Assembly: GCA_030431525.1 (NCBI GenBank)
Contig: JAUIJC010000010.1
Span: 48,844 to 112,843 of the forward strand
DNA: 64,000 bases
Reading direction: 5' to 3'
Source: Bacteroidia bacterium
GTDB taxonomy: Bacteria > Bacteroidota > Bacteroidia > Cytophagales > JAAEPT01
A program made the position numbers and the translations under genes. The notes beneath the pieces were generated by a model. That model had not been told where the DNA came from. It did no database searches and was given only the letters and a program-made list of their open reading frames with translations. This document shows, piece by piece, positions 1 through 7,871 of this stretch; position 1 is the first letter of the stretch, and every line of letters starts with the position of its first letter.

Positions 1-428
1 TCTGCGATTTTCCCTACCGCATCGCACATGATTAAGCCCACGTTGACACCAGCATCCTCACATTTTTGTTTGAATGTCGCCCAATACTCATCGTTGTCAA
101 CTTTCCCCAAATAAAAGGTGCTGACAAGTTCGATGGAATTGATTCCGTACCCTTTGGCAATTTCTGGGAAATCGATTGGATCCAATTCTCCACGCAATAC
201 AGAGTCAGGCGATTCCTCAAGCATTTTAAAATACCATTCGGCATAGCCTTCTTGGTCCCGAGGCCCGAAGAATGACCTGTGCAATGACCACTGAGCAAGC
301 GAGATTTGAAAGTCGGGGACGGTATCCTTGTCTATTGAATCAGTGCTTTTTTCCGAAGAATCCTTCTTTGGATTACAGGCCAAGAAAAAGGCTAGTGTGA
401 TAAAAACAAGTAGGCTTTTTTGAAGCAT
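1..428 (-). CDS. Sugar phosphate isomerase/epimerase-like lipoprotein (N-terminal part, cut by window edge)
   Basis: Reading the minus strand from the ATG at 428 gives about 142 residues that stay open to the window edge. The start MLQKSLLVFITLAFFLAC is a lipoprotein signal with a lipobox LAC, followed by a Lys/Ser/Asp-rich linker. The mature part begins FQISLAQWSLH and continues with GINSIELVSTFYLG and CEDAGVNVGLIMCDAVG. This pattern is typical of the TIM-barrel xylose-isomerase-like (sugar phosphate isomerase/epimerase, AP endonuclease 2) superfamily, many of which are exported lipoproteins in Bacteroidota. The C-terminal half and any metal ligands lie outside the window, so the substrate cannot be judged. 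The ORF calls on other frames here are shorter and lack such a pattern. Confidence 0.75.
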   Translation of the reverse strand, partial: MLQKSLLVFITLAFFLACNPKKDSSEKSTDSIDKDTVPDFQISLAQWSLHRSFFGPRDQEGYAEWYFKMLEESPDSVLRGELDPIDFPEIAKGYGINSIELVSTFYLGKVDNDEYWATFKQKCEDAGVNVGLIMCDAVGKIA

Positions 429-457
429 TGGGTAAAAGGTTTGTTGAATAAAGTGTC

Positions 458-865
458 TTAGTGCTCATCTCCTCCATAAATCCACATGGGCTCGGTCTCT
501 CCGGCACGTTCGAAGCCCACTTTTTTATAGAAATCAATGGCCTTTCCATCAGCAGTGAGCATCTGCATATGGAAGCCAGCGTATTTTTCCTGAAGCTTGG
601 CCACAATCATCTGCCCGATTCCTTTGCCTTGATAATCAGGATGAACCAATAGATGCGGGTAATACACCACCAAATGCCCATCAGAAATAGCATTTCCTAA
701 GCCGACCAACTGTTCGCCATGCCATGCCGAAACCAATGAATGGGAATTCATCAGCCCTTGGTACAGCTGTTCAGGCTTATCAGCGGAACTCCATTCATTG
801 GCTTTATAAAGGTCAAGAATGGCTTGGAGTGGGATATCCTTGTGGGTGGAGAGGGTGATGTGCAT
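458..865 (-). CDS. GNAT family N-acetyltransferase
   Basis: A 135-residue protein of usual length for a single-domain GNAT enzyme, which transfers an acetyl group from acetyl-CoA to an amine. The acetyl-CoA pyrophosphate loop is visible as HPDYQGKGIGQMIV (about residues 76-89), matching the Q/R-x-x-G-x-G/A motif A. The C-terminal part AIDFYKKVGFERAGE is the usual motif B strand-helix. N-terminal residues IPLQAILDLYKANEWSS resemble the substrate-side helix of small-molecule GNATs. It is cytoplasmic (no signal peptide). It sits 29 nt after the isomerase-like lipoprotein in coordinates but is transcribed ahead of it on the same strand, so the two may be cotranscribed. The acetylated substrate is unknown. 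Confidence 0.9.
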   Translation of the reverse strand: MHITLSTHKDIPLQAILDLYKANEWSSADKPEQLYQGLMNSHSLVSAWHGEQLVGLGNAISDGHLVVYYPHLLVHPDYQGKGIGQMIVAKLQEKYAGFHMQMLTADGKAIDFYKKVGFERAGETEPMWIYGGDEH

Positions 866-962
866 AGTTTAAAAAATGATGGTCGAGTTAAATTAGGTTT
901 TAAACAACGGGCTGTCATCCTGACGAAGGAAGGATCTAATAAACCCAAGTAGTTACTTTTTT

Positions 963-1103
963 TCCTGATTGGAAAATCAGGAGTTACCTGTGTAGCGACG
1001 CTTTGAAAGTGTCGAAACCAAGACACCGCAGGTGGATTGCAGATACATGAATTGCAATCAGTCTTTGACAGATTGGACTCGACGCTTTCAAAGCGTCGCT
1101 ACA
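963..1103. repeat. Intergenic multi-hairpin inverted repeat
   Basis: The gap between the acetyltransferase and the flippase holds nested inverted repeats. Arms at 991-1018 and 1076-1103 match at 24 of 28 positions, and each arm is itself a near-palindrome around CGACGCTTTCAAAGCGTCG. A smaller hairpin CCTGATT..AATCAGG lies at 964-982, and GATTGCA..ATTGCAATC lies in the loop. The gap contains no ORF. It resembles REP/MITE-like palindromic units; no transposase is nearby. Confidence 0.7.
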
Positions 1104-1155
1104 TGACTACCGCTCATATTGCCTCAACCCTACATTCGTATTGTTAGTTTAGTTA

Positions 1156-2562
1156 TTAAATCTCCTTCAAATCCCCAATCTTAATCAGGCGACTCAACAT
1201 CACTCCACCCAAGGCCAAAATCCCAGAAATTGGCACATAGAAATACCACTCCATGTTGTCCTTGAGGAAATAGAGTCCCGCAAAATAGAGGAGGATGCTT
1301 GGGAGCAGTTTCAAATAAGTCATCCAAGGGAGGTTAACTGGACTTTTACTGACAATCAACACCATATAGGAAATGGAGGCCAGCAATGTGCTGAGGCCTG
1401 TGGTATAAGCGGCGGCCATGCTTCCGAACTGTGGAATAAGGAAGGCGTTGAGCACAATGTTGAGGGCGATGGTGAGCACCAGAATGATATTGACCTGTTT
1501 GGTGAATCCGTTGGAGGTCAAGTAGGTACTGAGGATGGCGAAAAAGCCATGACACATCAGCGAGAAGCTCAGAACTTGGAATACTTCCACCTTGGCTTGA
1601 ATTTCTACTGGGCTGTTATTTCGGAAGGCAAAGAAGAACAAATCGCCTTGTACGAAGGCCATACCACAGACAAACACCAAAGGCAGGGCGGTGATAACGG
1701 TGCCGACTTTCAGCAGTTTATTTTTCTTCTCCAAGGTGCTTTCGTGGTGCGCAAATCGTGCAAAGAACATCGGCAGGACCGTCCATAGAAACATCATCAA
1801 GGCATCCAACCAACGGTAGGAAGCGGCGTAAATGCCGGCCTCTTGGGCGGAGGAAAGGCGCTCCACCATCACTTGATCAACCTTTTCATTGACCGAATAC
1901 AGAATGGTCATCAGTGCGAAGGGAATGCTCAGTTTGATGATGTTCCCCAGTTTGGAAAACTTGAGGCTTGGGCGGTGCCACAGCCCTTTTTTAATCATCA
2001 TAAAGAACAGCATCCCGAAGGCGAGGGCTACGGCACCCAAACGTCCGTAAACCAGTTTTTCCAGTGTCATGCCGTGCCACAGGAGGCTCAGCAGAATCAC
2101 GACTTGCAGGACCTTATCGACATTGGAGGCGAAGGCATCCAGACTGAAATACTGAAAGCCTTGGAAGTTGGCCCGAAAGAAGAAGTTGAACTGGATAAAG
2201 GCGTGTACCAAACTCAACAGAGCCAAGAAGTAGAGCGAGGAGGATTCGTAGCCCATCAGCCAACCGATTCCTACCATGGCAAAGGGGTATAGGATGGTCA
2301 GCAGGCTTTTGAAGGAAAAGACTTCAGGGAATAGTCGTCCCAGTTGTTTGGGGTCCTCCGCAAGGGATTTTGTTAGGTATTGGTTGATGCCCAAATCCGT
2401 TAATGCCGAAAGCAGGAAACCCAAGGAGAAAAGCGAGGCGAAAGTACCGTAGGCGGTGTCGCCAATGGCGTTTTGCACCTCCATGTCCACCCACAGGCCA
2501 AGGGGTTTGATGAGTAAGTTGAGGATGACCGTTAGGCCGATGCTTTTGGCGAATTTTGCCAT
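1156..2562 (-). CDS. Polysaccharide flippase (Wzx/MurJ-like, MOP superfamily)
   Basis: A 468-residue, strongly hydrophobic protein with about 12-14 predicted membrane segments. It begins LTVILNLLIKPLGLWVDMEVQNAIGDTAYGTFASLFSLGFLLSALTDLGI, the usual start of oligosaccharide flippases of the MOP superfamily, where a phase of helices carries the lipid-linked glycan across the inner membrane. A charged loop RFAHHESTLEKKNKLLKVG (about residues 270-288) separates the two halves, as in the family. Length is typical. A GT4 glycosyltransferase, NodB deacetylase and GT2 enzyme lie just beyond in the opposite direction, which supports a role in export of a surface polysaccharide. The substrate and the exact subfamily (Wzx versus O-antigen/teichoic acid exporter) cannot be settled by eye. 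Confidence 0.85.
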   Translation of the reverse strand: MAKFAKSIGLTVILNLLIKPLGLWVDMEVQNAIGDTAYGTFASLFSLGFLLSALTDLGINQYLTKSLAEDPKQLGRLFPEVFSFKSLLTILYPFAMVGIGWLMGYESSSLYFLALLSLVHAFIQFNFFFRANFQGFQYFSLDAFASNVDKVLQVVILLSLLWHGMTLEKLVYGRLGAVALAFGMLFFMMIKKGLWHRPSLKFSKLGNIIKLSIPFALMTILYSVNEKVDQVMVERLSSAQEAGIYAASYRWLDALMMFLWTVLPMFFARFAHHESTLEKKNKLLKVGTVITALPLVFVCGMAFVQGDLFFFAFRNNSPVEIQAKVEVFQVLSFSLMCHGFFAILSTYLTSNGFTKQVNIILVLTIALNIVLNAFLIPQFGSMAAAYTTGLSTLLASISYMVLIVSKSPVNLPWMTYLKLLPSILLYFAGLYFLKDNMEWYFYVPISGILALGGVMLSRLIKIGDLKEI

Positions 2563-2646
2563 GGGGAGGGGAGTGAGGCTTGATGCTGTGGGGCGCAGGG
2601 CACAAGGCCCTACGTTAGGGATGGAGATGGTTTTTGGGGTAGGGGA

Positions 2647-3231
2647 TTAATTTTCCTCCAGTTTTACCAGCAGGTCATGTGAATCAAAGTACTTTTCAAG
2701 TGCGTCCCACTTTTTATCACAGAAATAGTCAAAATCAGGATTTATTGTTTTGTCAATAGTTCTTGTTTCCGTTTTTTGGCAGGAGAAGCAAATTTCATAA
2801 TAGGTTTTTAACGAGTCATTTCGATAGAAGAGAATAGCGTTTTGGGGGTAGTAGCAATCAGCCGCTCCACCAAATGTGTTCGTATTCTTCCATCCTACTA
2901 AAGAGGTGAGTAATTCTACAATTTGGGTTGAGTCCAATGGGATTTCCTCTATGGGGAGAAATTCCATTATTCCTTCTTCTCTATTGTATTTCAGTTTGGC
3001 TTGTTCTTCTGGATTAAAGGAACAAATAGAAATTCTCATGTTGTCATCAAACATCCATTGGTAGTTAGCCAAGTTTGGTTCTGAAGAGATGCAAGAACCC
3101 TCTATTTCAATGGGTTCATTTGTCACTGTGAAATCAGAAGAGGGAGTTTCGTTCTCGACAGAATTGCTTTTTTCAACTGACTGACAGCCTAATAAGAAGG
3201 CTAGTGAAAGAAGGGTGAATAGTGATTTCAT
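2647..3231 (-). CDS. Hypothetical lipoprotein
   Basis: I start this gene at the ATG at 3231 because it gives a clean lipoprotein signal, MKSLFTLLSLAFLLGCQS, with the lipidated Cys at residue 16; the longer upstream start adds a polar, non-signal stretch. The 194-residue product has a Ser/Glu/Asn linker after the Cys, then a compact domain with several Cys (GSC, ISIC, DCYYP, YEICFSCQK). No family is recognised. It is probably anchored in the outer or inner membrane facing the periplasm. It lies 84 nt upstream of the flippase gene on the same strand and could share its transcript. Confidence 0.7.
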   Translation of the reverse strand: MKSLFTLLSLAFLLGCQSVEKSNSVENETPSSDFTVTNEPIEIEGSCISSEPNLANYQWMFDDNMRISICSFNPEEQAKLKYNREEGIMEFLPIEEIPLDSTQIVELLTSLVGWKNTNTFGGAADCYYPQNAILFYRNDSLKTYYEICFSCQKTETRTIDKTINPDFDYFCDKKWDALEKYFDSHDLLVKLEEN

Positions 3232-3407
3232 AATTGTGGAATACTCAAAATGATGTGAATTCCCCCTTTCCATGGTTGAAAAACAAAACCATTTTCGAGG
3301 CTAAAAGCGAGTTTTTCCCAAAGGTAATATTATTCCCGATTGCTTCATTTTTGCAAACCAATCTCAGGCTTCCGAAATTCGCTCTTTCGTGGTGGTGGAG
3401 TGTGACA

Positions 3408-3485
3408 GTGTTAGGGTGTTGAAGTGTTAAAGTTTGTCTGCAACACAGCACTACAACACTGCAACACCCCAACACTTCAACACTA
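3408..3485. repeat. Octamer-repeat hairpin
   Basis: The left arm is three 8-base words in register: GTGTTAGG, GTGTTGAA, GTGTTAAA (3408-3431). The right arm is four words of the complementary type: CAACACTG, CAACACCC, CAACACTT, CAACACTA (3454-3485). The arms can pair over most of their length. It fills the divergent gap between the lipoprotein and the GT4 gene and ends 12 nt before the GT4 start. The same word set recurs at 34000-34075. Confidence 0.85.
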
Positions 3486-3497
3486 AAAAAAGCCTCC

Positions 3498-4622
3498 ATG
3501 AAAATCGCCGTCAACGCCCGTTTCCTATTACCCAACAAGCTGGAGGGGATTGGGTGGTTCACGCACGAAGTGTTGCAACGTATTGTCAAAGCGCATCCAG
3601 AGCATGAGTTTGTCTTCTTCTTTGACCGGAAGTATGATGAGCGGTTTGTGTATGCCGACAATGTGAAGCCGATGGTGTTGCATCCGCAGTCGAGGCATCC
3701 GTTCCTTTGGTATTTGTGGTTTGAGCATGCTGTTCCGAGTGCGCTGAAAGCGGAAAAACCGGACTTGTTCCTATCCACAGACAGCTATTTGTCTTTGAAG
3801 ACCGATGTGCCGACTACCTTGGTGGTGCATGATTTGGCCTTTGAGCATCATCCTCAGGATGTGGGTTATTTGGTGCGTAAGTATTACAAGCATTATGTGC
3901 CAAAATTCGTGGAGAAGGCCAGCCGAATTGCCACGGTGTCGGAGTATTCCAAGCAGGATATTGTGACCCAATACGGCACCTCGCCAGACAAGATTGATGT
4001 GGTGTACAACGGGGCGAATCCGATGTACAAGCCTTTGAGTGAGGAGGAGCAGAAAAAGGTGAAGGTTAATTATACTGGCGGGCAGGATTTCTTCTTGTTT
4101 GTCGGGGCGATTCACCCACGGAAAAACATTGCTCGCCTCTTTAAGGCCTTTGATGAATTCAAAAAGGCGTCGAACAGCCCAATGAAGTTGGTCTTGGTCG
4201 GACGAAAGGGTTGGAGCACGGATGAGATTGAGCAAACCTATAATGCCATGAACTATAAACAGGACGTGGTGTTTACGGGTAGGCTTTCTTCGGATGATTT
4301 GGCCAAGGTGCTGGCTTCGGCCACGGCCATGACCTATGTTCCGTATTTCGAGGGCTTCGGGATTCCAATCCTTGAAGCGCAGTACGCCGATACGCCGGTG
4401 ATTACCTCTAATATCACTTCCATGCCGGAGGTGGCGGGGAGTGGCGCTCATTTGGTGGATCCTTATTCGGTGGATTCCATTAAGGAAGGCTTGTTGAAAG
4501 TGGCCTTGGATAAAACCTATCGGGATTCCCTCAGGGAAGAAGGCAGGGAAAACCGACTCCGTTTCTCTTGGGACAAGACTGCCGAAAAGGTGTGGGCTTG
4601 TATGGAGAAGAGTTTATGCTGA
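3498..4622 (+). CDS. Glycosyltransferase family 4 (GT-B fold)
   Basis: A 374-residue cytoplasmic enzyme expected to add a sugar from a nucleotide-sugar donor to a growing surface glycan. The N-terminal half begins MKIAVNARFLLPNKLEGIGWFTHEVLQRI, typical of GT4 acceptor domains. The middle has FLFVGAIHPRKNIARLFKAF (about 201-220), the first strand of the donor domain. The C-terminal donor site is GFGIPILEAQYADTPVITS (about 287-305), carrying the family E-x7-E type motif, followed by SMPEVAGSGAHLVDP. The enzyme opens a four-gene plus-strand block with a NodB deacetylase, a GT2 enzyme and an epimerase. Sugar specificity is unknown. Confidence 0.93.
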   Translation: MKIAVNARFLLPNKLEGIGWFTHEVLQRIVKAHPEHEFVFFFDRKYDERFVYADNVKPMVLHPQSRHPFLWYLWFEHAVPSALKAEKPDLFLSTDSYLSLKTDVPTTLVVHDLAFEHHPQDVGYLVRKYYKHYVPKFVEKASRIATVSEYSKQDIVTQYGTSPDKIDVVYNGANPMYKPLSEEEQKKVKVNYTGGQDFFLFVGAIHPRKNIARLFKAFDEFKKASNSPMKLVLVGRKGWSTDEIEQTYNAMNYKQDVVFTGRLSSDDLAKVLASATAMTYVPYFEGFGIPILEAQYADTPVITSNITSMPEVAGSGAHLVDPYSVDSIKEGLLKVALDKTYRDSLREEGRENRLRFSWDKTAEKVWACMEKSLC

Positions 4623-4628
4623 GTAATA

Positions 4629-4707
4629 TGTATTAAGTACAATGTACAATGACTGCTACGGCTTGAATCGTATGCAGTTGAGCATCATAATACATTGTAC
4701 ATAATAC
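4629..4707. repeat. Heptamer-repeat hairpin
   Basis: Arms at 4629-4651 and 4685-4707 are complementary at 20 of 23 positions. Each arm is a run of 7-base words (GTATTAA, GTACAAT, GTACAAT on the left). It occupies almost the whole gap between the GT4 and deacetylase genes and shares its word set with the hairpin at 36869-36920. Confidence 0.85.
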
Positions 4708-4722
4708 ACTGTTTCAATTTCT

Positions 4723-5349
4723 ATGTTCCTCTATCACTACGGTCCGCTATTCCGTCGCATTTTCCCTAAGTTGATGTGGCGGGTTCGCACCAAGGAGAAA
4801 AAAATGTTTCTCACCTTCGATGATGGTCCCATTCCGGGACCTACGGAGTTTGTGCTGGAAGAATTGGCAAAGTTTGATGCCAAGGCGACGTTCTTTTGTG
4901 TGGGTGATAATGTCCGCAAGCACCAAGATATTTTCCAAAAGGTGGTGGATGCAGGGCATCGCATAGGGAACCATACCTATAATCATATCAATGGCCGAAA
5001 AACCTCCTTTGAGGATTATCTGGCCAATGTGGCTAAATGTCAGGAAGTCCTGCCTGCGAAGGTTTGTGGGGAGAGTAAGCTGTTTCGTCCGCCCTATGGC
5101 ATGTTCACCCAAAAGCAAAAGGAGGCCTTGCGCAAAAAATATGATGTGGTGATGTGGGAGGTGCTCAGCGCTGATTTCTCACGGGCAGTTTCCAAGGAAA
5201 AATGCCTGCGCAAATCCATCAAACACAGTCGGGCTGGTTCAATTATCGTGTTCCACGACAGCCTGAAAACCATTGAGAAGTTGAAATACGTGTTGCCACG
5301 CTTCTTGGAGCATTTTTCAAAACTAGGCTACACCTTTGAAACCCTCTAA
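4723..5349 (+). CDS. Polysaccharide deacetylase (NodB homology domain, CE4)
   Basis: A 208-residue single-domain carbohydrate esterase 4 protein that removes N- or O-acetyl groups from a polysaccharide. All core motifs are visible: TFDDGP (residues 31-36, with the catalytic base Asp and the metal-ligand Asp), GNHTYNH (about 83-89, the two metal-binding His), LFRPPYG (motif 3), and a late DSLKTIEKL stretch after IIVFHD, which supplies the catalytic His motif. There is no clear cleavable signal peptide; the N-terminus MFLYHYGPLFRRIFPKLMW is short, basic and partly hydrophobic. The 3' end overlaps the GT2 gene by 14 nt, so the two are translationally coupled and likely act on the same glycan. 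Confidence 0.93.
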   Translation: MFLYHYGPLFRRIFPKLMWRVRTKEKKMFLTFDDGPIPGPTEFVLEELAKFDAKATFFCVGDNVRKHQDIFQKVVDAGHRIGNHTYNHINGRKTSFEDYLANVAKCQEVLPAKVCGESKLFRPPYGMFTQKQKEALRKKYDVVMWEVLSADFSRAVSKEKCLRKSIKHSRAGSIIVFHDSLKTIEKLKYVLPRFLEHFSKLGYTFETL

Positions 5350-6337
5350 GCCTCTTATATCAATCCTGTTGGCCGTCCGCAATGAGGAAGGTTGTGTGCT
5401 GGACTGCCTGAACAGCCTCACGCAACAGGATTATCCTTATTTGGAAATATTGATTGGTGATGATGGCTCTACGGACAAGACTCAACATTTAGTTCGGGAT
5501 TTCATTCAGGACAAACCTCAGTGCTCACTTTTTAACACCTGCACCGTAGACGGGATGGCGGAAGGCAAGGCGCAGGTCTTGGCTTATTTGGCCCAAAAGG
5601 CCCAAGGTTCCCTTTTTCTATTTACAGATGCTGATATCATTCATCCCAATGCTTGGGTGAGTGAAATGTACCGCCAGTGGCGTGAAGGTCTTGGCGTAGT
5701 TATTGGCACAACAAAAATTCATTCTGAGGCAACAGGAGTGTTCGCCAAAATGCAGTCCTTGGATTTGATTCAAGGCTTTTCTCAAGTAAAAATGTTGGGG
5801 AAATGGGACATTCCCGTTTCGGCCATGGGCAATAACCTGATGGTTGCTCGGAAAGCCTACGAGGCAGTTGGTGGATATGAATCCTTGCCTTTTTCCCTCA
5901 CTGAGGACTTTCAGTTGTTTCATGCCATTGTCAAAAAAGGCTTTGGTTTTGCCCACTGTTTTCACGCAAAAGGCTTGGTGGAGACCAAGCCAGAACAAAA
6001 CCTTTCAGATTGGTTGAATCAACGCAAACGGTGGATGACCGGAGCTGTTCAGCTTCCTTGGTGGATGGTTGGGCTGTTGTTGATGCAAAGCCTTTGGTAT
6101 CCGTTGCTTATTCTGTTGGCAATTTCGGTTTCATGGCCAGTGGCGCTCACCGCGTGGGGAGTTTCTGCATTGATAAAAGGGCTTTTTTTGAATCGAGAAC
6201 TCCGAGAATTGGACAGCCATTCGCTTGGCATTTCCCTTCCACTTTTTGAAATCTTTGGGGGAGTCATGCCTGTTTTGGCCCTTGGCTATTACCTTTTTCC
6301 TGTTTCTGTTCGTTGGAAGGGTAGGACCAAGTCTTGA
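5336..6337 (+). CDS. Glycosyltransferase family 2
   Basis: A 333-residue GT-A enzyme. The start is a TTG at 5336, inside the end of the deacetylase gene; it gives MKPSKPLISILLAVRNEEGCVLDCLNSL, the canonical first strand and nucleotide-binding turn of GT2. The acidic donor motif is IGDDGSTDKTQ (about 41-51). The metal-binding DxD appears as LFTDADIIHPNAW (about 95-107). The acceptor-side motif QxxRW is NQRKRWMTG (about 224-232). Two or three hydrophobic segments follow (VGLLLMQSLWYPLLILLAISV, then FGGVMPVLALGYYLF), as in membrane-associated GT2 enzymes. Together with the deacetylase and GT4 it likely builds or modifies an exported polysaccharide. Confidence 0.92.
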   Translation: MKPSKPLISILLAVRNEEGCVLDCLNSLTQQDYPYLEILIGDDGSTDKTQHLVRDFIQDKPQCSLFNTCTVDGMAEGKAQVLAYLAQKAQGSLFLFTDADIIHPNAWVSEMYRQWREGLGVVIGTTKIHSEATGVFAKMQSLDLIQGFSQVKMLGKWDIPVSAMGNNLMVARKAYEAVGGYESLPFSLTEDFQLFHAIVKKGFGFAHCFHAKGLVETKPEQNLSDWLNQRKRWMTGAVQLPWWMVGLLLMQSLWYPLLILLAISVSWPVALTAWGVSALIKGLFLNRELRELDSHSLGISLPLFEIFGGVMPVLALGYYLFPVSVRWKGRTKS

Positions 6338-6390
6338 TGGGATAGCAAGATAATTGCGAGGCTTGGGATAAAAGTATTTCAACGCCTCCA

Positions 6391-7374
6391 GTGAAAAGCA
6401 CCATCTATCCATATCGCCTTAAATTCAAGTATCCTTTCCGTATTGCCCATACGCATCGGACACATACGGATTGCGTGTTTTTGCGCTTGGAGGATGGATT
6501 GGGTAATGTAGGTTGGGGTGAGGCAGTTTTCCCACCCTACATTCCAGAGAGTATTGACAGCTTCAAGGTGTTTTTTTCAAAGATCGAGTTGCCTGAATCA
6601 TTGGATGATTTGGAGTCCTATTTGGCGGATATTCATGAGCAATTCCCTGAAAGCCCGTTTTCCATTGGCTGTTTGGATATTGCCCTTCATCAGCTAAAAG
6701 CCCAACAAATGGGGCAACCGTTAGCGTCACTTTTTGGATTACCTTTTGACAATAAGCCCAGTTCTTTTACTATTGGGATTTCCTCTTTTGAGGAGATGAA
6801 GCAAAAAATCCATGAGGCTTCTGAGGAGGAATATTTCAAGCTTAAGGTGACGCAAAATGAGATTGGGCGTATCATCGACCAATATTTGCTCATCACGGAT
6901 AAGCCTTTTACCATTGATGCCAACCAAGGTTTCACCTCAAGGGAGGAAGCCTTGTTGTGGTGTGATCGCTTGGAAGGCTTGGGTGTGGCTTATGTAGAAC
7001 AGCCATTTGCCAAGGATGATTTTGAAAGCCACCGTTGGCTGAAGGAGCGAAGCCCTCTTCCAATCATTGCCGATGAATCGTTTCAGCGCATTGGGGAATT
7101 GGAGCGCATCGCAAAATGCTTTGATGGCATCAATGTGAAGGTGATGAAAAGTGGGGGCTTGCAGGAGGCTTTTCATGCACTCACTCAAGCCAAACAAATG
7201 GGCTTGAAAACCTTGTTGGGTTGCATGTCCGAATCTTCTGTTGGCGTAAAATCGGCTTGGGCCTTGGCATCCTTGGCGGACTGGGTAGATTTGGATGGGC
7301 CAAAGTTGATTGTGAATGATCCGTTTGTGGTGGAAAAGGGTCTGGACCTTGATGTTTTTGGATTGAAGGAATAA
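6391..7374 (+). CDS. Dipeptide epimerase (enolase superfamily, L-Ala-D/L-Glu epimerase-like)
   Basis: A 327-residue cytoplasmic enzyme starting at a GTG (6391). The muconate-lactonizing subgroup signature is complete: the K-x-K base pair in YFKLKVTQ (about 147-154), metal ligands in TIDANQGF (Asp), VEQPF (Glu) and IADESF (Asp-Glu), and the second lysine in INVKVMKSGG. Members with this pattern and length in Bacteroidota epimerise L-Ala-D-Glu from recycled peptidoglycan or other dipeptides. Placement after a NodB deacetylase and two glycosyltransferases suits an envelope role. Exact dipeptide specificity cannot be read from sequence. The gene is followed directly by a 96-bp tandem repeat. Confidence 0.88.
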   Translation: MKSTIYPYRLKFKYPFRIAHTHRTHTDCVFLRLEDGLGNVGWGEAVFPPYIPESIDSFKVFFSKIELPESLDDLESYLADIHEQFPESPFSIGCLDIALHQLKAQQMGQPLASLFGLPFDNKPSSFTIGISSFEEMKQKIHEASEEEYFKLKVTQNEIGRIIDQYLLITDKPFTIDANQGFTSREEALLWCDRLEGLGVAYVEQPFAKDDFESHRWLKERSPLPIIADESFQRIGELERIAKCFDGINVKVMKSGGLQEAFHALTQAKQMGLKTLLGCMSESSVGVKSAWALASLADWVDLDGPKLIVNDPFVVEKGLDLDVFGLKE

Positions 7375-7740
7375 CAGGATCGGAAAGCTGTTCGAAATGT
7401 TGGCTGAATCCTATTTATCGTAAAATCCTTTTCATCCTGTTCTACCTTGATTTTTAGGATTGGTAGATTGACAGGATCGGATTGTTGTTCGATGAATTGG
7501 CTGAATCCTGTTTATCAAATAATCCTTCCATCCTGTTCTACCTTGATTTTTAGGATTGGTGGATTGACAAGATAGGGTTGCAGTTCAAAGAATTGGCTGA
7601 ATCCTGTTCATCGTAAAATCCTCTCATCCTGTTCTACCTTGATTTTTAGGATTGGTGGATTGACAGGATCGGATTGCAGTTCAAAGATTTGGCTGAATCC
7701 TGTTTATCAAATAATCCTTTCATCCTGTCCTACCTTGATG
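7375..7740. repeat. 96-bp tandem repeat, about 3.8 copies
   Basis: Units begin at CAGGAT or its variant at 7375, 7472, 7568 and 7664, giving periods of 97, 96 and 96. Each unit carries TTGGCTGAATCCTGTTTATC, then ATCCTGTTCTACCTTGATTT, then GGATTGACAGGATCGGATTG, so ATCCTG and CAGGAT blocks can pair within a unit. The first unit starts one base after the epimerase stop. The rest of the 497-nt gap (7741-7871) shows nothing further before the bioA start. Confidence 0.92.
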
Positions 7741-7871
7741 AATTAACACAAGCCCCATTTCATTCAAGCCATTCTCCGCATCCTGCCAATCAAAAAATCC
7801 TTCAAATCACGGTTCAGACTTTTTTCCATTCTAAGCCCTACCTTTGCCCACCGAACCAAAGAATTGTTTGC

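Noticed and set aside
1843..2292. Plus-strand ORF of 149 residues inside the flippase gene
   Set aside because: His/Gln-rich shadow of a well-supported membrane protein; no independent motif.
3771..4451. Minus-strand ORF of 226 residues inside the GT4 gene
   Set aside because: Antisense shadow; composition (His, Arg, Ile rich) without family motif.
7674..7871. N-terminal extension of bioA reading through the tandem repeat
   Set aside because: The frame opens inside repeat unit 4, the sequence is unlike any BioA N-terminus, and the ATG at 7872 gives the expected start.
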